Shown: piece by piece, positions 19,389 through 28,306 of the stretch
Numbering within the stretch: the first letter of the stretch is position 1
How the letters are laid out: each line of letters starts with the position of its first letter
Source: Leisingera sp. JC1
GTDB taxonomy: Bacteria; Pseudomonadota; Alphaproteobacteria; Rhodobacterales; Rhodobacteraceae
Reading direction: 5' to 3'
Assembly: GCF_001679925.1 (NCBI RefSeq)
Contig: NZ_LYUZ01000001.1
Span: 222,421-286,420, forward strand
Length of the DNA: 64,000 nt
Made by a program: the position numbers and the translations under genes
The notes under the pieces: generated by a model
Seen by the model: only the letters and a program-made list of their open reading frames with translations
Told to the model about the DNA's origin: nothing
Database searches by the model: none

Positions 19389-21281
19389 ATGTCTGGGCGC
19401 ATGACTGACCAGCCTTCCGAAACAGCCCCGGATTCGCCCGTCCGCACCGGTTACGCGGTAATCCAGGATTATGTGAAAACGCTGGACGCATCGCCCGGCG
19501 TTTACCGGATGCTGGATGCGGACAGCCGCGTGCTGTACGTGGGGAAGGCCCGCAACCTCAAGGCCCGGGTGTCGAATTACACGCGCCCCGGAAATAGCCC
19601 GCGGATCGAGCGTATGATCGCGCTCACCGCGTCGATGATGTTCCTGACCACCCGGACGGAAACCGAGGCACTGCTGCTCGAGCAGAACCTGATCAAGCAG
19701 CTGAAGCCCAAGTACAACGTGCTGCTGCGTGATGACAAAAGCTTTCCCAACATTCTGGTCGCCAAGGATCACGCCTTCCCGCAGATCAAGAAGCACCGCG
19801 GCGCCCGCAAGCAGAAGGGCAGCTATTTCGGCCCCTTCGCTAGCGCCGGTGCGGTGAACCGGACGCTGAACCAGCTTCAAAAGGCGTTCCTCCTGCGCAA
19901 CTGCTCGGATTCGATGTTTGAGACCCGCACGCGACCCTGCCTGCAGTATCAGATCAAACGCTGCACAGCACCCTGCACCGGGCTCATCAGCGAAGAGGAT
20001 TACGCCGCCAGCGTGCGCGACGCAGAACGTTTCCTGTCCGGCCGCTCCACCAAGATCCAGGAGGAACTGGCAGAGCAAATGATGGCCGCCTCGGAGGCGA
20101 TGGAGTTCGAGCGCGCCGCCGCGTTGCGCGACCGGATCAAGGCGCTGACCCAGGTGCAGACAAGCCAGGGCATCAACCCGCGCGGCGTGGCAGAGGCGGA
20201 TGTGATCGGCCTGCATATGGATGGCGGCCAGGCTTGCGTGCAAGTCTTCTTCATCCGTGCCAACCAGAACTGGGGCAACCAGGATTTCTACCCCAGGGTC
20301 GACGCCGACAACAGCCCGGCAGAGATCATGGAAGCCTTCCTGGGCCAGTTCTACAGCAACAAGGAGCCGCCGCGGCAGCTGATCCTGTCCGACGGCATCG
20401 AAAACGCCGACCTTATGGAGGCCGCGCTGAGCGAGAAAGCCGAGCGCAAGGTCGAACTGCTTGTTCCCCAGCGCGGAGAAAAGACGGAACTGGTGGCCTT
20501 TGCGGTGCGCAACGCCCGCGAAAGCCTAGCCCGCCGCATGGCCGAAAGCGCCACGCAGGCCAAGCTCCTGCGCGGGCTGGCCGAAGCCTTTGGACTGGAT
20601 GGCCCGCCGCAGCGGATCGAGGTCTACGACAACTCGCACATCCAGGGCACCAATGCCGTGGGCGGCATGATCGTGATGGGGCCGGATGGCTTCATGAAAA
20701 ACGCCTACCGCAAGTTCAACATCAGGGGTGACGACCTAGTCCCCGGCGATGACTTCGGCATGATGAAGGAAGTGCTGAACCGCCGCTTCTCGCGCTTGCT
20801 GAAGGAGGACCCGGCCAGGGAGAAGGGCCTGTGGCCGGACCTCTTGCTGATCGACGGCGGTGCCGGGCAGGTCTCTGCTGTGGCAGAGATCATGGAAGCG
20901 CACGGTGTGCAGGACATCCCCATGGTCGGAGTCGCCAAGGGCGTGGACCGTGATCACGGCAAGGAAGAATTCTACCGCCCCGGGGAGAGCGTCTTTGCGC
21001 TGCAGCGTAATGATCCGGTGCTCTATTTCATCCAGCGGATGAGGGATGAGGCGCACCGGTTTGCGATCGGCACCCACCGCGCCAAAAGGGCCAAGGCCGT
21101 CAGCGCCACCCCGCTGGACGAGGTGCCGGGGGTAGGAGCTTCACGTAAGCGGGCGCTGCTGGCGCATTTCGGCAGCGCCAAGGCCGTCAGCCGCGCCAAT
21201 CTGGCCGACCTGAAGGCCGTGGATGGAATATCCGAAGCGCTGGCCGAACGGATCTATGACCACTTCCATACGCAGGGTTAG
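19389..21281 (+). CDS. uvrC: Excinuclease ABC subunit C
   Basis: The dual-incision nuclease of nucleotide excision repair, cutting on both sides of lesions marked by UvrAB. About 630 residues, normal length. The N-terminal GIY-YIG domain begins at [21 protein letters not shown] (split here by a hydrophobic turn), the UVR helix pair [17 protein letters not shown] sits mid-protein, the RNase H-like endonuclease half contains [10 protein letters not shown] and [11 protein letters not shown], and the C-terminus has the helix-hairpin-helix pair [13 protein letters not shown] and [15 protein letters not shown] 19389 follows an AGGGA site; ATG 19401 is an alternative. Confidence 0.97.
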   Translation: MSGRMTDQPSETAPDSPVRTGYAVIQDYVKTLDASPGVYRMLDADSRVLYVGKARNLKARVSNYTRPGNSPRIERMIALTASMMFLTTRTETEALLLEQNLIKQLKPKYNVLLRDDKSFPNILVAKDHAFPQIKKHRGARKQKGSYFGPFASAGAVNRTLNQLQKAFLLRNCSDSMFETRTRPCLQYQIKRCTAPCTGLISEEDYAASVRDAERFLSGRSTKIQEELAEQMMAASEAMEFERAAALRDRIKALTQVQTSQGINPRGVAEADVIGLHMDGGQACVQVFFIRANQNWGNQDFYPRVDADNSPAEIMEAFLGQFYSNKEPPRQLILSDGIENADLMEAALSEKAERKVELLVPQRGEKTELVAFAVRNARESLARRMAESATQAKLLRGLAEAFGLDGPPQRIEVYDNSHIQGTNAVGGMIVMGPDGFMKNAYRKFNIRGDDLVPGDDFGMMKEVLNRRFSRLLKEDPAREKGLWPDLLLIDGGAGQVSAVAEIMEAHGVQDIPMVGVAKGVDRDHGKEEFYRPGESVFALQRNDPVLYFIQRMRDEAHRFAIGTHRAKRAKAVSATPLDEVPGVGASRKRALLAHFGSAKAVSRANLADLKAVDGISEALAERIYDHFHTQG

Positions 21282-21323
21282 GCCGCTCAATTTGGGCTGA
21301 GAGGCAATCGTGCTAAGTCTGAA

Positions 21324-21342
21324 GGGCAGCCGTTAACTGCCC
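21324..21342 (+). promoter_or_regulatory. Leader hairpin abutting a ribosome site
   Basis: GGGCAG, loop CCGTTAA, CTGCCC, immediately followed by the Shine-Dalgarno GGAGGA (21343-21348) of the DUF922-like gene. It may protect the messenger end or tune translation; it could also help end the uvrC transcript, though no T-run follows. Confidence 0.4.
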
Positions 21343-21351
21343 GGAGGAATT

Positions 21352-21963
21352 ATGCCTGTCTCCCTGACCGTGAAAACTGTTGTCTATGACACCTATTCGG
21401 TGTCCGGAAAAACGCTGCCGGACATTGCCAAAAGCATCAAGAAGAGCGGCCCGAAAGACCCGAATGACAACAAGAAGGTGGCCTTTCTGACCACCACGGA
21501 ACTGGAATGCCTGACCGCCAAGGGAAAATACGTTGCCGACGGCAAACCCAAGATCGACAAGAAAACAGGCTGGTTCGAGGTGACGGCCAAGGTCTCGGCG
21601 CTGAAACTGAACCTGCATACGACGGTGAAATGCCCGAAGCGCTCTGTCAGCGGGCTGTCGCCGCGGGCGCTGATCGAATGGTACCGCTTCTATGCCTGCT
21701 GCCTGGCGCATGAAGCGCAGCACTTGGATAAGGCCAAGAAGGAATGCGACAAGATCGCCAAGGAACTGGACAAGCTGAAGGGAAAAGGGCTGGCGGACAC
21801 CGAAGCAGATGCTCTGAAGATGGCCAGGGAAGACCTGATGCGGGAGATCAACAACCACATCTTTGTGGACCGGGACCGGCTGAACGAGGTGCACCGGAAA
21901 TTTGACCGCTCAAGCCATCATGGCGAAAAGAAGGGGGCGTTGCTGGATACTTCCGTAGGATGA
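21352..21963 (+). CDS. DUF922-like putative zinc-dependent peptidase
   Basis: 203 residues. An HExxH zinc motif is visible as HEAQH (120-124) in CCLAHEAQHLDKAKKEC. The fold order matches DUF922: YDTYSVSGKTLPDIAKSI then GP near residue 34, a TTTE strand, a second beta region, then a WYRFY helix leading into the zinc motif. Known DUF922 members are mostly predicted secreted proteases, but this protein starts MPVSLTVKTVVYD with no signal peptide and has paired cysteines. The third zinc ligand is not certain. It has a strong GGAGGA site and stands between uvrC and pgsA. Substrate and role unknown. Confidence 0.68.
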   Translation: MPVSLTVKTVVYDTYSVSGKTLPDIAKSIKKSGPKDPNDNKKVAFLTTTELECLTAKGKYVADGKPKIDKKTGWFEVTAKVSALKLNLHTTVKCPKRSVSGLSPRALIEWYRFYACCLAHEAQHLDKAKKECDKIAKELDKLKGKGLADTEADALKMAREDLMREINNHIFVDRDRLNEVHRKFDRSSHHGEKKGALLDTSVG

Positions 21964-22091
21964 GACCAACACGTCCCGCGTGCTCACGGACCTGATTGCA
22001 GCCGGCCCCCACTGTTTAATGATGCCAGCCATTGCCGAATTTTAATCAACGCCGCTTTCCACTTTTGAAACAGCCGGATAATGTGCGCGGC

Positions 22092-22763
22092 ATGAAGTGG
22101 ACTCTGCCTAATATCCTCACCCTGCTGCGGCTGGTCGCAGCACCCGGCCTGGCCGTGATGTTCCTGTATTTCACCCGGCCTTACGCGGACTGGTTTGCCT
22201 TGCTGCTGTTTGTTACCGCAGCTGTCACTGACTGGTTCGACGGCTACCTGGCGCGGGCGTGGAAGCAGGAAACCAAGATGGGCGCGATGCTGGACCCGAT
22301 TGCCGACAAGGCGATGGTGGTGATCGCTCTGATGATCCTGGTGGGCTATTCCGCCGAGCATTGGACGCCCTGGCTGGTGCTGCCTGCCACGGTGATCCTG
22401 TTCCGCGAGGTGTTTGTATCTGGCTTGCGCGAATACCTGGGAGACACCGCTGGAACGCTGAAAGTCACCAAGCTTGCCAAGTGGAAAACCACGGCCCAGA
22501 TGATCGCAATTGCCACACTGTTCTCGCAGGGTATCTTTGAGCATTACCTGGTGATGTCCTCGTTTGGCATGGACCAGGCACTGATCGAACAGATCATGAC
22601 GGGGCAGATTTCCGACGAAATGGGCCTGCGCTGGAAATTTGACGGCATGGTCTGGACTGGCCGCGTTGGGCTGTGGCTGTTGTGGATTGCCGCAGCGCTG
22701 ACCGCTATCACCGGGATCGACTACCTGCGCAAGGCAATGCCGCACCTGAAGGAGGCGCACTGA
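22092..22763 (+). CDS. pgsA: CDP-diacylglycerol-glycerol-3-phosphate 3-phosphatidyltransferase
   Basis: Makes phosphatidylglycerophosphate, the precursor of phosphatidylglycerol, in the inner membrane. 223 residues. The CDP-alcohol phosphotransferase motif D-G-x2-A-R-x8-G-x3-D-x3-D is complete (DGYLARAW, then G, D and D at the right spacing, about residues 51-73). An insertion near residues 150-180 is usual in alphaproteobacterial PgsA. The ATG at 22092 gives MKWTLPNILTLLRL, the family N-terminus. Its stop overlaps moaD (TGATG), linking lipid and molybdopterin genes in one operon. Confidence 0.95.
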   Translation: MKWTLPNILTLLRLVAAPGLAVMFLYFTRPYADWFALLLFVTAAVTDWFDGYLARAWKQETKMGAMLDPIADKAMVVIALMILVGYSAEHWTPWLVLPATVILFREVFVSGLREYLGDTAGTLKVTKLAKWKTTAQMIAIATLFSQGIFEHYLVMSSFGMDQALIEQIMTGQISDEMGLRWKFDGMVWTGRVGLWLLWIAAALTAITGIDYLRKAMPHLKEAH

Positions 22764-23008
22764 TGGATGTCCTGTATTTCGCCTGGGTGCGCGAACGCAT
22801 TGGCCTGCCGCGCGAGCGTGTGGAGACCAATGCCGCTACGGTCGCGGATCTGGTCGAAGAACTGCGCGGGCGCGAAGATCGCTACGCCGCTGCCTTTGCC
22901 GATCTGTCGGCGTTGCGGGTGGCGCTGGACCAGGAACTGTCTGATTTTGACTCACCCCTGGATGGCGTGCGTGAGGTCGCATTCTTCCCGCCGATGACCG
23001 GGGGCTGA
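22763..23008 (+). CDS. moaD: Molybdopterin synthase sulfur carrier subunit MoaD
   Basis: 81-residue ubiquitin-like protein ending in the double glycine PMTGG needed for thiocarboxylation. It carries the sulfur that MoaE inserts into precursor Z. VLYFAWVRERIGLPRE is the usual first strand-helix. The ATG overlaps the pgsA stop by one base, and moaE starts four bases after its end, so the three are one transcript. A GGAGG site inside the end of pgsA drives it. Confidence 0.95.
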   Translation: MDVLYFAWVRERIGLPRERVETNAATVADLVEELRGREDRYAAAFADLSALRVALDQELSDFDSPLDGVREVAFFPPMTGG

Positions 23009-23012
23009 GGCA

Positions 23013-23459
23013 ATGCGGATCTCGGTTCAGGAAGACTCGTTTGAGCTGGGGGCAGAGAGCGATGCTTTTGCGGCCGGGATTGAAAACGCAGGCGCGGTAG
23101 TGACCTTCACAGGCGTGGTGCGGGATGCAGATCAGGGCGGTCTCCAGGCGATGGAGATTGAGCATTATCCGGGCATGACCGAGAAGGCGCTCACCGCGAT
23201 TGCTGAGGAGGCCGTGAAGCGCTGGTCGCTGGCAGATGCGCTGGTGATCCACCGCCATGGCCGCCTGGCACCCGGGGAGCGCATCATGATGGTTGCCACC
23301 GCTGCGCGCCACCGCAAGGATGCCTTTGAAGCTGCGGAGTACCTCATGGATTACCTGAAATCCCGCGCGCCGTTCTGGAAAAAGGAAATCCTCGCAGGCG
23401 GAAGCGCGGACTGGGTTGCGGCCAAGGACGCCGACGAGGACGCGCTCAAGCGCTGGTGA
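23013..23459 (+). CDS. moaE: Molybdopterin synthase catalytic subunit MoaE
   Basis: 148 residues. Converts precursor Z (cyclic pyranopterin monophosphate) to molybdopterin using MoaD thiocarboxylate. The core has GAVVTFTGVVRD (about 27-38), MEIEHYPGMTEKAL (about 47-60), IHRHGRLAPGE (about 78-88) and the active-site lysines in MDYLKSRAPFWKKE (about 111-124). It follows moaD by four bases. Downstream it converges on a small membrane protein gene, with two GC hairpins in the gap. Confidence 0.96.
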   Translation: MRISVQEDSFELGAESDAFAAGIENAGAVVTFTGVVRDADQGGLQAMEIEHYPGMTEKALTAIAEEAVKRWSLADALVIHRHGRLAPGERIMMVATAARHRKDAFEAAEYLMDYLKSRAPFWKKEILAGGSADWVAAKDADEDALKRW

Positions 23460-23531
23460 GGCCCGGCGGGCAGGGGGCCTCCCGTCAAGCGTTCAATCAT
23501 CAAAAGTTGATTTCCGCCTGTTGGACCGGGG

Positions 23532-23576
23532 GCGCTGGCACAGCCAGCGCATTCTGCAGGCGCGGGAGTGTCCCGC
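23532..23576. terminator. Two GC hairpins between convergent genes
   Basis: GCGCTGGC-aca-GCCAGCGC (23532-23550) and GCGGGA-gtg-TCCCGC (23562-23576) stand in the 130-base gap between moaE and the minus-strand gene. Neither has a T-run on either strand. They may slow or stop transcription from both sides. Confidence 0.4.
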
Positions 23577-23589
23577 TGGACCAAGCTAA

Positions 23590-23904
23590 TCAGTGCGGGA
23601 GCTGGCTGCGCATTTCCTCAGCCTCGCGGCGGGCTTCGCGCAGGCCTTCCATTGCCGCCCGCAGTTCCGCCTCGGTTTGGGTCAGCTGGTTGGTCAGTTC
23701 CGCCTCACGCTGCTGCAGGTAAGTGATCGCCTGGTCGCGCGTCTCCTCGGCCTCATGCAGCTCCTGGCTCATCCGGTCCAGGTCGGCCACATCACTCTGG
23801 CGCACCCGGGTGAACCGGTGCACCAGCCAGTTGGCAAACCAGCCCATGGCAAAGGCCGCAAACAGGATGATCGCGGTGGTGATGATGAACTCTGTCCTGT
23901 TCAT
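23590..23904 (-). CDS. Small membrane-anchored coiled-coil protein (unknown)
   Basis: 104 residues: one N-terminal membrane helix (about residues 7-28, FIITTAIILFAAFAMGWFANWLV) followed by a long charged coiled coil (about 36-98) rich in Glu, Gln, Arg and Leu heptads. Its start overlaps the stop of the OmpA-family gene by four bases (ATGA), so the two are translated together. The topology suggests a cytoplasmic or periplasmic rod anchored in the inner membrane, possibly working with the OmpA protein on envelope structure. No known domain. Confidence 0.75.
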   Translation of the reverse strand: MNRTEFIITTAIILFAAFAMGWFANWLVHRFTRVRQSDVADLDRMSQELHEAEETRDQAITYLQQREAELTNQLTQTEAELRAAMEGLREARREAEEMRSQLPH

Positions 23905-25790
23905 TCCTCTGTTGTCTCCTGTGCGCCGTCTGCGCTTTCGGCGGTCTCGCCGCTATCGTCGTCATTTGTTTCCGCCTGCTCCGCCGGGCGGACCAGCTTG
24001 AACTCGATGCGGCGGTTGGCCTCGCGGCCCTCTTCGGTGCCGTTGTCGGCAATCGGATCGCTCTCGCCATAACCCTTGGCTGCGAAGGTCGAGGTCACCA
24101 CCCGGCGCGCGCGCAGTTCGTTCAGGACCGATTGCGCCCGCGCCTGGCTCAGGTTCTGGTTCATCACCTCGCGGCCCTGGCTGTCGGTATGGCCCTGGAT
24201 CTCCAGCCGCACGGGTCCGCAGCGGCTCAGCACCTCTGCGATCCGGTCCATGGTGCTCGCGCTTTCGGCAGCAATGGTGGCTGAGCCGGGTTCAAAGGCG
24301 ATTTTGGCTTCGGCCTGCGCACCGGCAAGCTGTGCCTCGCAGAGTTCCGGCGGGATCGGCTGATCCTTGGGAGCCGGCGGTTTCTCGTAGGTGATGTCGA
24401 GGCCATAGGTCTCTGCCTCGCCCAGTTTGGCGGACAGGAAGCGTGCGATCTCGGAGAGCGCATCCTTGCGATAGCTCATACCGCGCAGTTCCAGGTTTTC
24501 CGGTGTAACCGTGACTGATCCGCGCTGCAGATATGAGAGTGCCTCCAGCCCGGCCAGCACGCGCACCGGCCAGTCGGCGGGCAGATCGGCAACAATCCGG
24601 GTGGCGGTGTGCACATTCCCAGAGCCGAAGCGCGCCTTGGCATAGCTGTCGGCCACTGTGCGCAGGGCCGCGTCGCTGAGACGTCCGCGCAGCTGCACCT
24701 GGCCTTCCGGGCTGAGGGTTGCGGTGAACTCGGGCGGACCTGCAGTGGCGCTGGCCTCTGGCACCGGCAGCACGGCGTGCAGTGCAAATACCCGGGGCAG
24801 GGCGCTTTCCAGCTCGCCCACCACGTGGTCAAAGGTACCGCTGGAGGTGCCTTCTGCTGCAACCAGTGTGATATCGGCATTGGCAATGGTCACGGAACCG
24901 CCGCCCAGCTCGGCGAGACTGGCGATACTCAGTTCTGTCGCACGGGCCCAGTTGGGGGAGGGCACGCCCATGCCGATCACGCAATCGGCGTCGCCCTTAA
25001 GCCCCGCCTTGCGGGCGGCTTCCAGGATGCGATTGCGGCTTTCCTCGCTTTCGGCAGAGCAGGCGTCGAACTGAGCGCCATCTTTGTCCAGCAGGAACCG
25101 CAGGGTGAAGGGAGTGATCACCGGACGCGGCGCCGCAATGTCCATCGCCAGCCGCAACCCCGGAGGCGCCAGACGGCCAAGCTGCTCTTCCAGCTGGTGC
25201 TTGGCCTCTTCGCTTCCGGAAATTGCGGTGATGGACACTTCGCCCGCTTCCACCGAAATCTTGGCGCGGGGCAGCAGCTTCAGCGCGTCGACGGCGAAAT
25301 CCAGGGCCTGCTGCCAGCCGTCGGGCTTGGCATATTTGGCGGTTTCCAAGAGGTCCGCCACATTGCCTTCGCCAGCCAGGGCGTTCAGCTGTTTGACCAT
25401 CGCCGCGCGGCCGGAGCCCGCGGGGATCAGCCCGATGATGGAGATGCCGCTGTCATTGCGCAGGATTTCCGCGGAAAACCGAGGCGGCGCCAAGCCCTTT
25501 GCCGGAGGAACCTCCATCCCGTCGATGATCCGGGCGGCGTCAACCACGCCGCCGATCAGCGAAATCACCGAAAACCGGGTTGCCTCGTCAGGTGCGGTTC
25601 CTTCCAGCAGCACTTGAAGCCCGTCCGCGGTTACCTCGGCCCAAGTGAAACCCGCGCGGTCCAGCGCCTGCCGCACCCCGGTTTCGGTGCTGCGTTCCAC
25701 CGCGGTGACGGAAAACCCGGCGGCCACAAGGCTCAGCCCTGCAGCGGCGGTAAAGGCCAGGCCTGGGATCAGCAGAGTGGACAAGCGCAT
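23901..25790 (-). CDS. OmpA-family peptidoglycan-binding protein with BON-like repeats
   Basis: 629 residues. An N-terminal hydrophobic signal or anchor (about residues 6-29) is followed by several repeats resembling BON domains (for example ADGLQVLLEGTAPDEATRF and the later LSPEGQVQLRGRLSDAALR). The C-terminal OmpA domain begins near FEPGSATIAAES (about residue 480) and contains EIQGHTDSQG, NLSQARAQSVLNEL and EANRRIEFKL, which bind peptidoglycan. An acidic tail (EQAETNDDDSGE) ends it. Probably an envelope protein linking membrane and wall. It is coupled to the small coiled-coil gene. The exact role is unknown. Confidence 0.88.
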   Translation of the reverse strand: MRLSTLLIPGLAFTAAAGLSLVAAGFSVTAVERSTETGVRQALDRAGFTWAEVTADGLQVLLEGTAPDEATRFSVISLIGGVVDAARIIDGMEVPPAKGLAPPRFSAEILRNDSGISIIGLIPAGSGRAAMVKQLNALAGEGNVADLLETAKYAKPDGWQQALDFAVDALKLLPRAKISVEAGEVSITAISGSEEAKHQLEEQLGRLAPPGLRLAMDIAAPRPVITPFTLRFLLDKDGAQFDACSAESEESRNRILEAARKAGLKGDADCVIGMGVPSPNWARATELSIASLAELGGGSVTIANADITLVAAEGTSSGTFDHVVGELESALPRVFALHAVLPVPEASATAGPPEFTATLSPEGQVQLRGRLSDAALRTVADSYAKARFGSGNVHTATRIVADLPADWPVRVLAGLEALSYLQRGSVTVTPENLELRGMSYRKDALSEIARFLSAKLGEAETYGLDITYEKPPAPKDQPIPPELCEAQLAGAQAEAKIAFEPGSATIAAESASTMDRIAEVLSRCGPVRLEIQGHTDSQGREVMNQNLSQARAQSVLNELRARRVVTSTFAAKGYGESDPIADNGTEEGREANRRIEFKLVRPAEQAETNDDDSGETAESADGAQETTEE

Positions 25791-25850
25791 ATGGCGGCAG
25801 TTTCCCTTGGTCAGTTAGTGGCTCTTACCGCGCGCGGCGCTGGGGTTCAA

Positions 25851-26813
25851 TCATGCGAACATGGCCAAGGCGAAGAAGATCAGCGGGATCAGGCCGGTAT
25901 CGCGGTTCAGCCGGAACAGCTGCAGCAGCCGGGCATTGTTTTCCGCGTCAAAGGCGCGCAGCTGCCAGGTCATGTGCCAGCCCATTGCCCAAGGGGCTGC
26001 GAGTGCCAGCACCAGCGCCAGAACCGAAGCGTCTTCCAGCATCGCGCCGATGACCGCCATCGCCATCAGGCAGACAAAGGCCACGATGAAACGGCGCAGC
26101 CACATCGGGGATTGCGTGCCGAACAGCCGGGCGGTGGATTTCACGCCAATCAGCGCGTCGTCTTCGGTGTCCTGATGGGCATAGATGGTGTCATAGAACA
26201 GCGTCCAGGCGATGCCGGCCAAGTACAGTAAAACCGGCGGCCAGCTCATGGAGCCGGTGTGCGCAACCCAGGCCAGCATGGCTCCCCAGTTGAAGGCAAG
26301 GCCCAGAAACACCTGCGGCCACCATGTGAAGCGCTTGGCAAAAGGGTAAACCGCCACGGGCAGCAGCGACAGGATGCCCATCGCTATGGCGGCCTGGGTG
26401 AAGGTGAGAAGGATCATCAGCCCCAAGAGGCACTGCAGCCCCATCCAGGCCAGTGCACCCTTCACTGTGACCTGGCCGGAGGGGATCGGGCGGGAGCGGG
26501 TGCGCTCCACCTGGCCGTCGAAGTTGCGGTCGGTGATGTCGTTCCAGGTGCAGCCCGCCCCGCGCATCAGCCAGGCGCCGCCCGCGCAGCCGATGGCAAT
26601 CCACAGGTCGCTCCAGCGCGGGCTTTGATCTGCAAGGATTGCCAGGGCAAGCCCCCACCAGCACGGGATCAGCAGCAGCCAGGTGCCGATCGGCCGGTCG
26701 GCGCGGCTGAGGCGCAGATAGGGACGTGTCCATTCCGGGGCGTAGGTGTCGACCCAGTTCCCCTTGACCGCATCCGCGACCTGACCCTCTGGTGCTGGTG
26801 TCTCGCCTTGCAT
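25851..26813 (-). CDS. ubiA: 4-hydroxybenzoate polyprenyltransferase UbiA
   Basis: Attaches the polyprenyl tail to 4-hydroxybenzoate in ubiquinone synthesis, in the inner membrane. 320 residues with about eight to nine membrane helices. The first Mg-binding motif is NDITDRNFD (about residues 90-98) and the second is YDTIYAHQDTEDD (about 208-220). The ATG at 26813 was chosen because the ORF's 21 extra upstream codons overlap the divergent rsmE start. Only 12 bases separate the two start codons. The prenyl donor would come from the synthase at the right edge of the window. Confidence 0.94.
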   Translation of the reverse strand: MQGETPAPEGQVADAVKGNWVDTYAPEWTRPYLRLSRADRPIGTWLLLIPCWWGLALAILADQSPRWSDLWIAIGCAGGAWLMRGAGCTWNDITDRNFDGQVERTRSRPIPSGQVTVKGALAWMGLQCLLGLMILLTFTQAAIAMGILSLLPVAVYPFAKRFTWWPQVFLGLAFNWGAMLAWVAHTGSMSWPPVLLYLAGIAWTLFYDTIYAHQDTEDDALIGVKSTARLFGTQSPMWLRRFIVAFVCLMAMAVIGAMLEDASVLALVLALAAPWAMGWHMTWQLRAFDAENNARLLQLFRLNRDTGLIPLIFFALAMFA

Positions 26814-26825
26814 ATGTAGGACCCC

Positions 26826-27551
26826 ATGAGTGCAAAAATCAGACTGTATGTAGAGCACCCTTTGGGCGCAGGGCAATCACTTCCCTTGGATCGTGATCAG
26901 GCGCATTACCTGTTCGGAGTGATGCGGCTGGCGGCGGGCGCCCATGTGGCGCTGTTTAACGGCAAGGACGGCGAGTGGCTCGCCGAGGTGGCAGAGGCCG
27001 GAAAGCGCGGCGGCACTCTTGTTTGCCAGGAACAGACCAAACCGTTGCAGCTGCCGCCGGACCTGTGGCTGATGTTTGCGCCGATAAAGAAAGCGCGGAC
27101 CGATTTCATCGTCGAGAAGGCGGCGGAAATGGGCGCGGCGCGCATCCTGCCGATACAGACGGAATTCACCAATTCCGAACGTATCCGCCAAGACCGGCTG
27201 CAGGCCCATGCGGTCGAGGCTGCTGAGCAATGCGGCGGTACCTATGTGCCGGAGGTGTCGGACCTTCAGAAGCTCTCCCGCCTGCTGGACCAGTGGCCCG
27301 TCGGGCGCCAGCTGATGTTCTGCGACGAGGCTGAAGTGGGTAATGCGCTGCAACTGGCAGCAGAGACGCAGAAAGACGCGCCTTGGGCCATTCTGATCGG
27401 GCCTGAAGGTGGATTTTCCGAGGCAGAGCGCAAGCGGCTGCACGCGTTGCCGCAATCCCATGTCGTCAGTCTTGGCCCCCGCATCCTGCGTGCTGATACC
27501 GCGGCGGTGGCGGCGATGACCCTGTGGCAGCAGGCGCTGGGGGACTGGTAA
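26826..27551 (+). CDS. rsmE: 16S rRNA (uracil1498-N3)-methyltransferase
   Basis: 241 residues of the SPOUT class. An N-terminal PUA-like domain (LPLDRDQAHYLFGVMRL, about 20-36) precedes the knotted SAM-binding domain with LIGPEGGFSEAE (about 189-200) and VVSLGPRILRADTA (about 212-225). It methylates N3 of U1498 in the 30S decoding region. It diverges from ubiA with a 12-base gap, so its promoter must lie inside the ubiA coding sequence. An AACCAA-tt-TTGGTT dyad sits 34 bases past the stop. Confidence 0.94.
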   Translation: MSAKIRLYVEHPLGAGQSLPLDRDQAHYLFGVMRLAAGAHVALFNGKDGEWLAEVAEAGKRGGTLVCQEQTKPLQLPPDLWLMFAPIKKARTDFIVEKAAEMGAARILPIQTEFTNSERIRQDRLQAHAVEAAEQCGGTYVPEVSDLQKLSRLLDQWPVGRQLMFCDEAEVGNALQLAAETQKDAPWAILIGPEGGFSEAERKRLHALPQSHVVSLGPRILRADTAAVAAMTLWQQALGDW

Positions 27552-27713
27552 AGGAATGCTGCGTGGCTTCGGTCACAAACTGGAAACCAATTTTGGTTAA
27601 CCTTTGAGCATGTCGTGACGTTCGCGGCCATTGTATCCGCCATCCTGGCTGCACAAGTAAGGAGGGCATGGCAGGCCGCACCGCCCGCTGGACGTATAAA
27701 TGAGGCGAAACAC

Positions 27714-28241
27714 ATGAGTTTCATCCGCCCCGAAGCCCGCGAAACCCTGTGGCAATGGCGCGAGGTTCTGGCTGCCGCGCTGATGTTCCTGGTGGGGCTG
27801 AAATGGGCGTATTCCGCGGCCGGCTTCACCGCGATCACCGGTTGGGCGCTGGTTGCCACCGGGCTGGTTGCTGCGGTTATCGGTGTCCAGCGGATGCGGT
27901 TCCGGCGCGGCAGCGGCGGCCCTGGCGTGGTGCAGGTGGATGAGGGGCAGATTGCCTATTTCGGGCCGCTCAACGGCGGTGCGGTTGCCGCTTCGGAACT
28001 GGAACGGCTGGCGCTGGATCACACGTCCAAACCGCCGCACTGGCTGCTGGAGCAGCCCGGCCAGCCACCGCTGGCAATCCCGGTCAATGCGGAGGGCTAT
28101 GAGGCGCTGTTTGACGTCTTTGCCGCCCTCCCGGGCCTCAAGACGGAGCGGATGCTGGCAGAGCTGCGCCGCCGCGGCCCTCACCAGGTCGTGATCTGGG
28201 AGCGCGCCGCCAGCCGCCCGGAACATCAGCGCCTGCATTGA
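27714..28241 (+). CDS. Two-helix membrane protein of unknown function
   Basis: 175 residues. Two N-terminal membrane helices (about residues 17-33 and 38-56) are followed by a soluble domain starting RMRFRRGSGGPGVVQVDEGQIAYFGP. The latter looks like a beta-rich PH-like or DUF-type cytoplasmic domain: membrane anchor followed by a strand-rich module containing ELERLALDH. The ATG at 27714 follows a GAGGCGA site. It lies 162 bases after rsmE and just before gshA. I do not recognise a named family with confidence. Confidence 0.72.
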   Translation: MSFIRPEARETLWQWREVLAAALMFLVGLKWAYSAAGFTAITGWALVATGLVAAVIGVQRMRFRRGSGGPGVVQVDEGQIAYFGPLNGGAVAASELERLALDHTSKPPHWLLEQPGQPPLAIPVNAEGYEALFDVFAALPGLKTERMLAELRRRGPHQVVIWERAASRPEHQRLH

Positions 28242-28306
28242 CACTGGCGGCGATTCCGCCCACGACTGACCGTTCAAGACAGATCTAACAGGACGGAGTG
28301 CCAGGC

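Noticed and set aside
27585-27598. AACCAA-tt-TTGGTT dyad after rsmE as an operator
   Set aside because: A 6-bp palindrome is expected by chance in 64 kb, and it sits 34 bases past a stop without promoter elements nearby.
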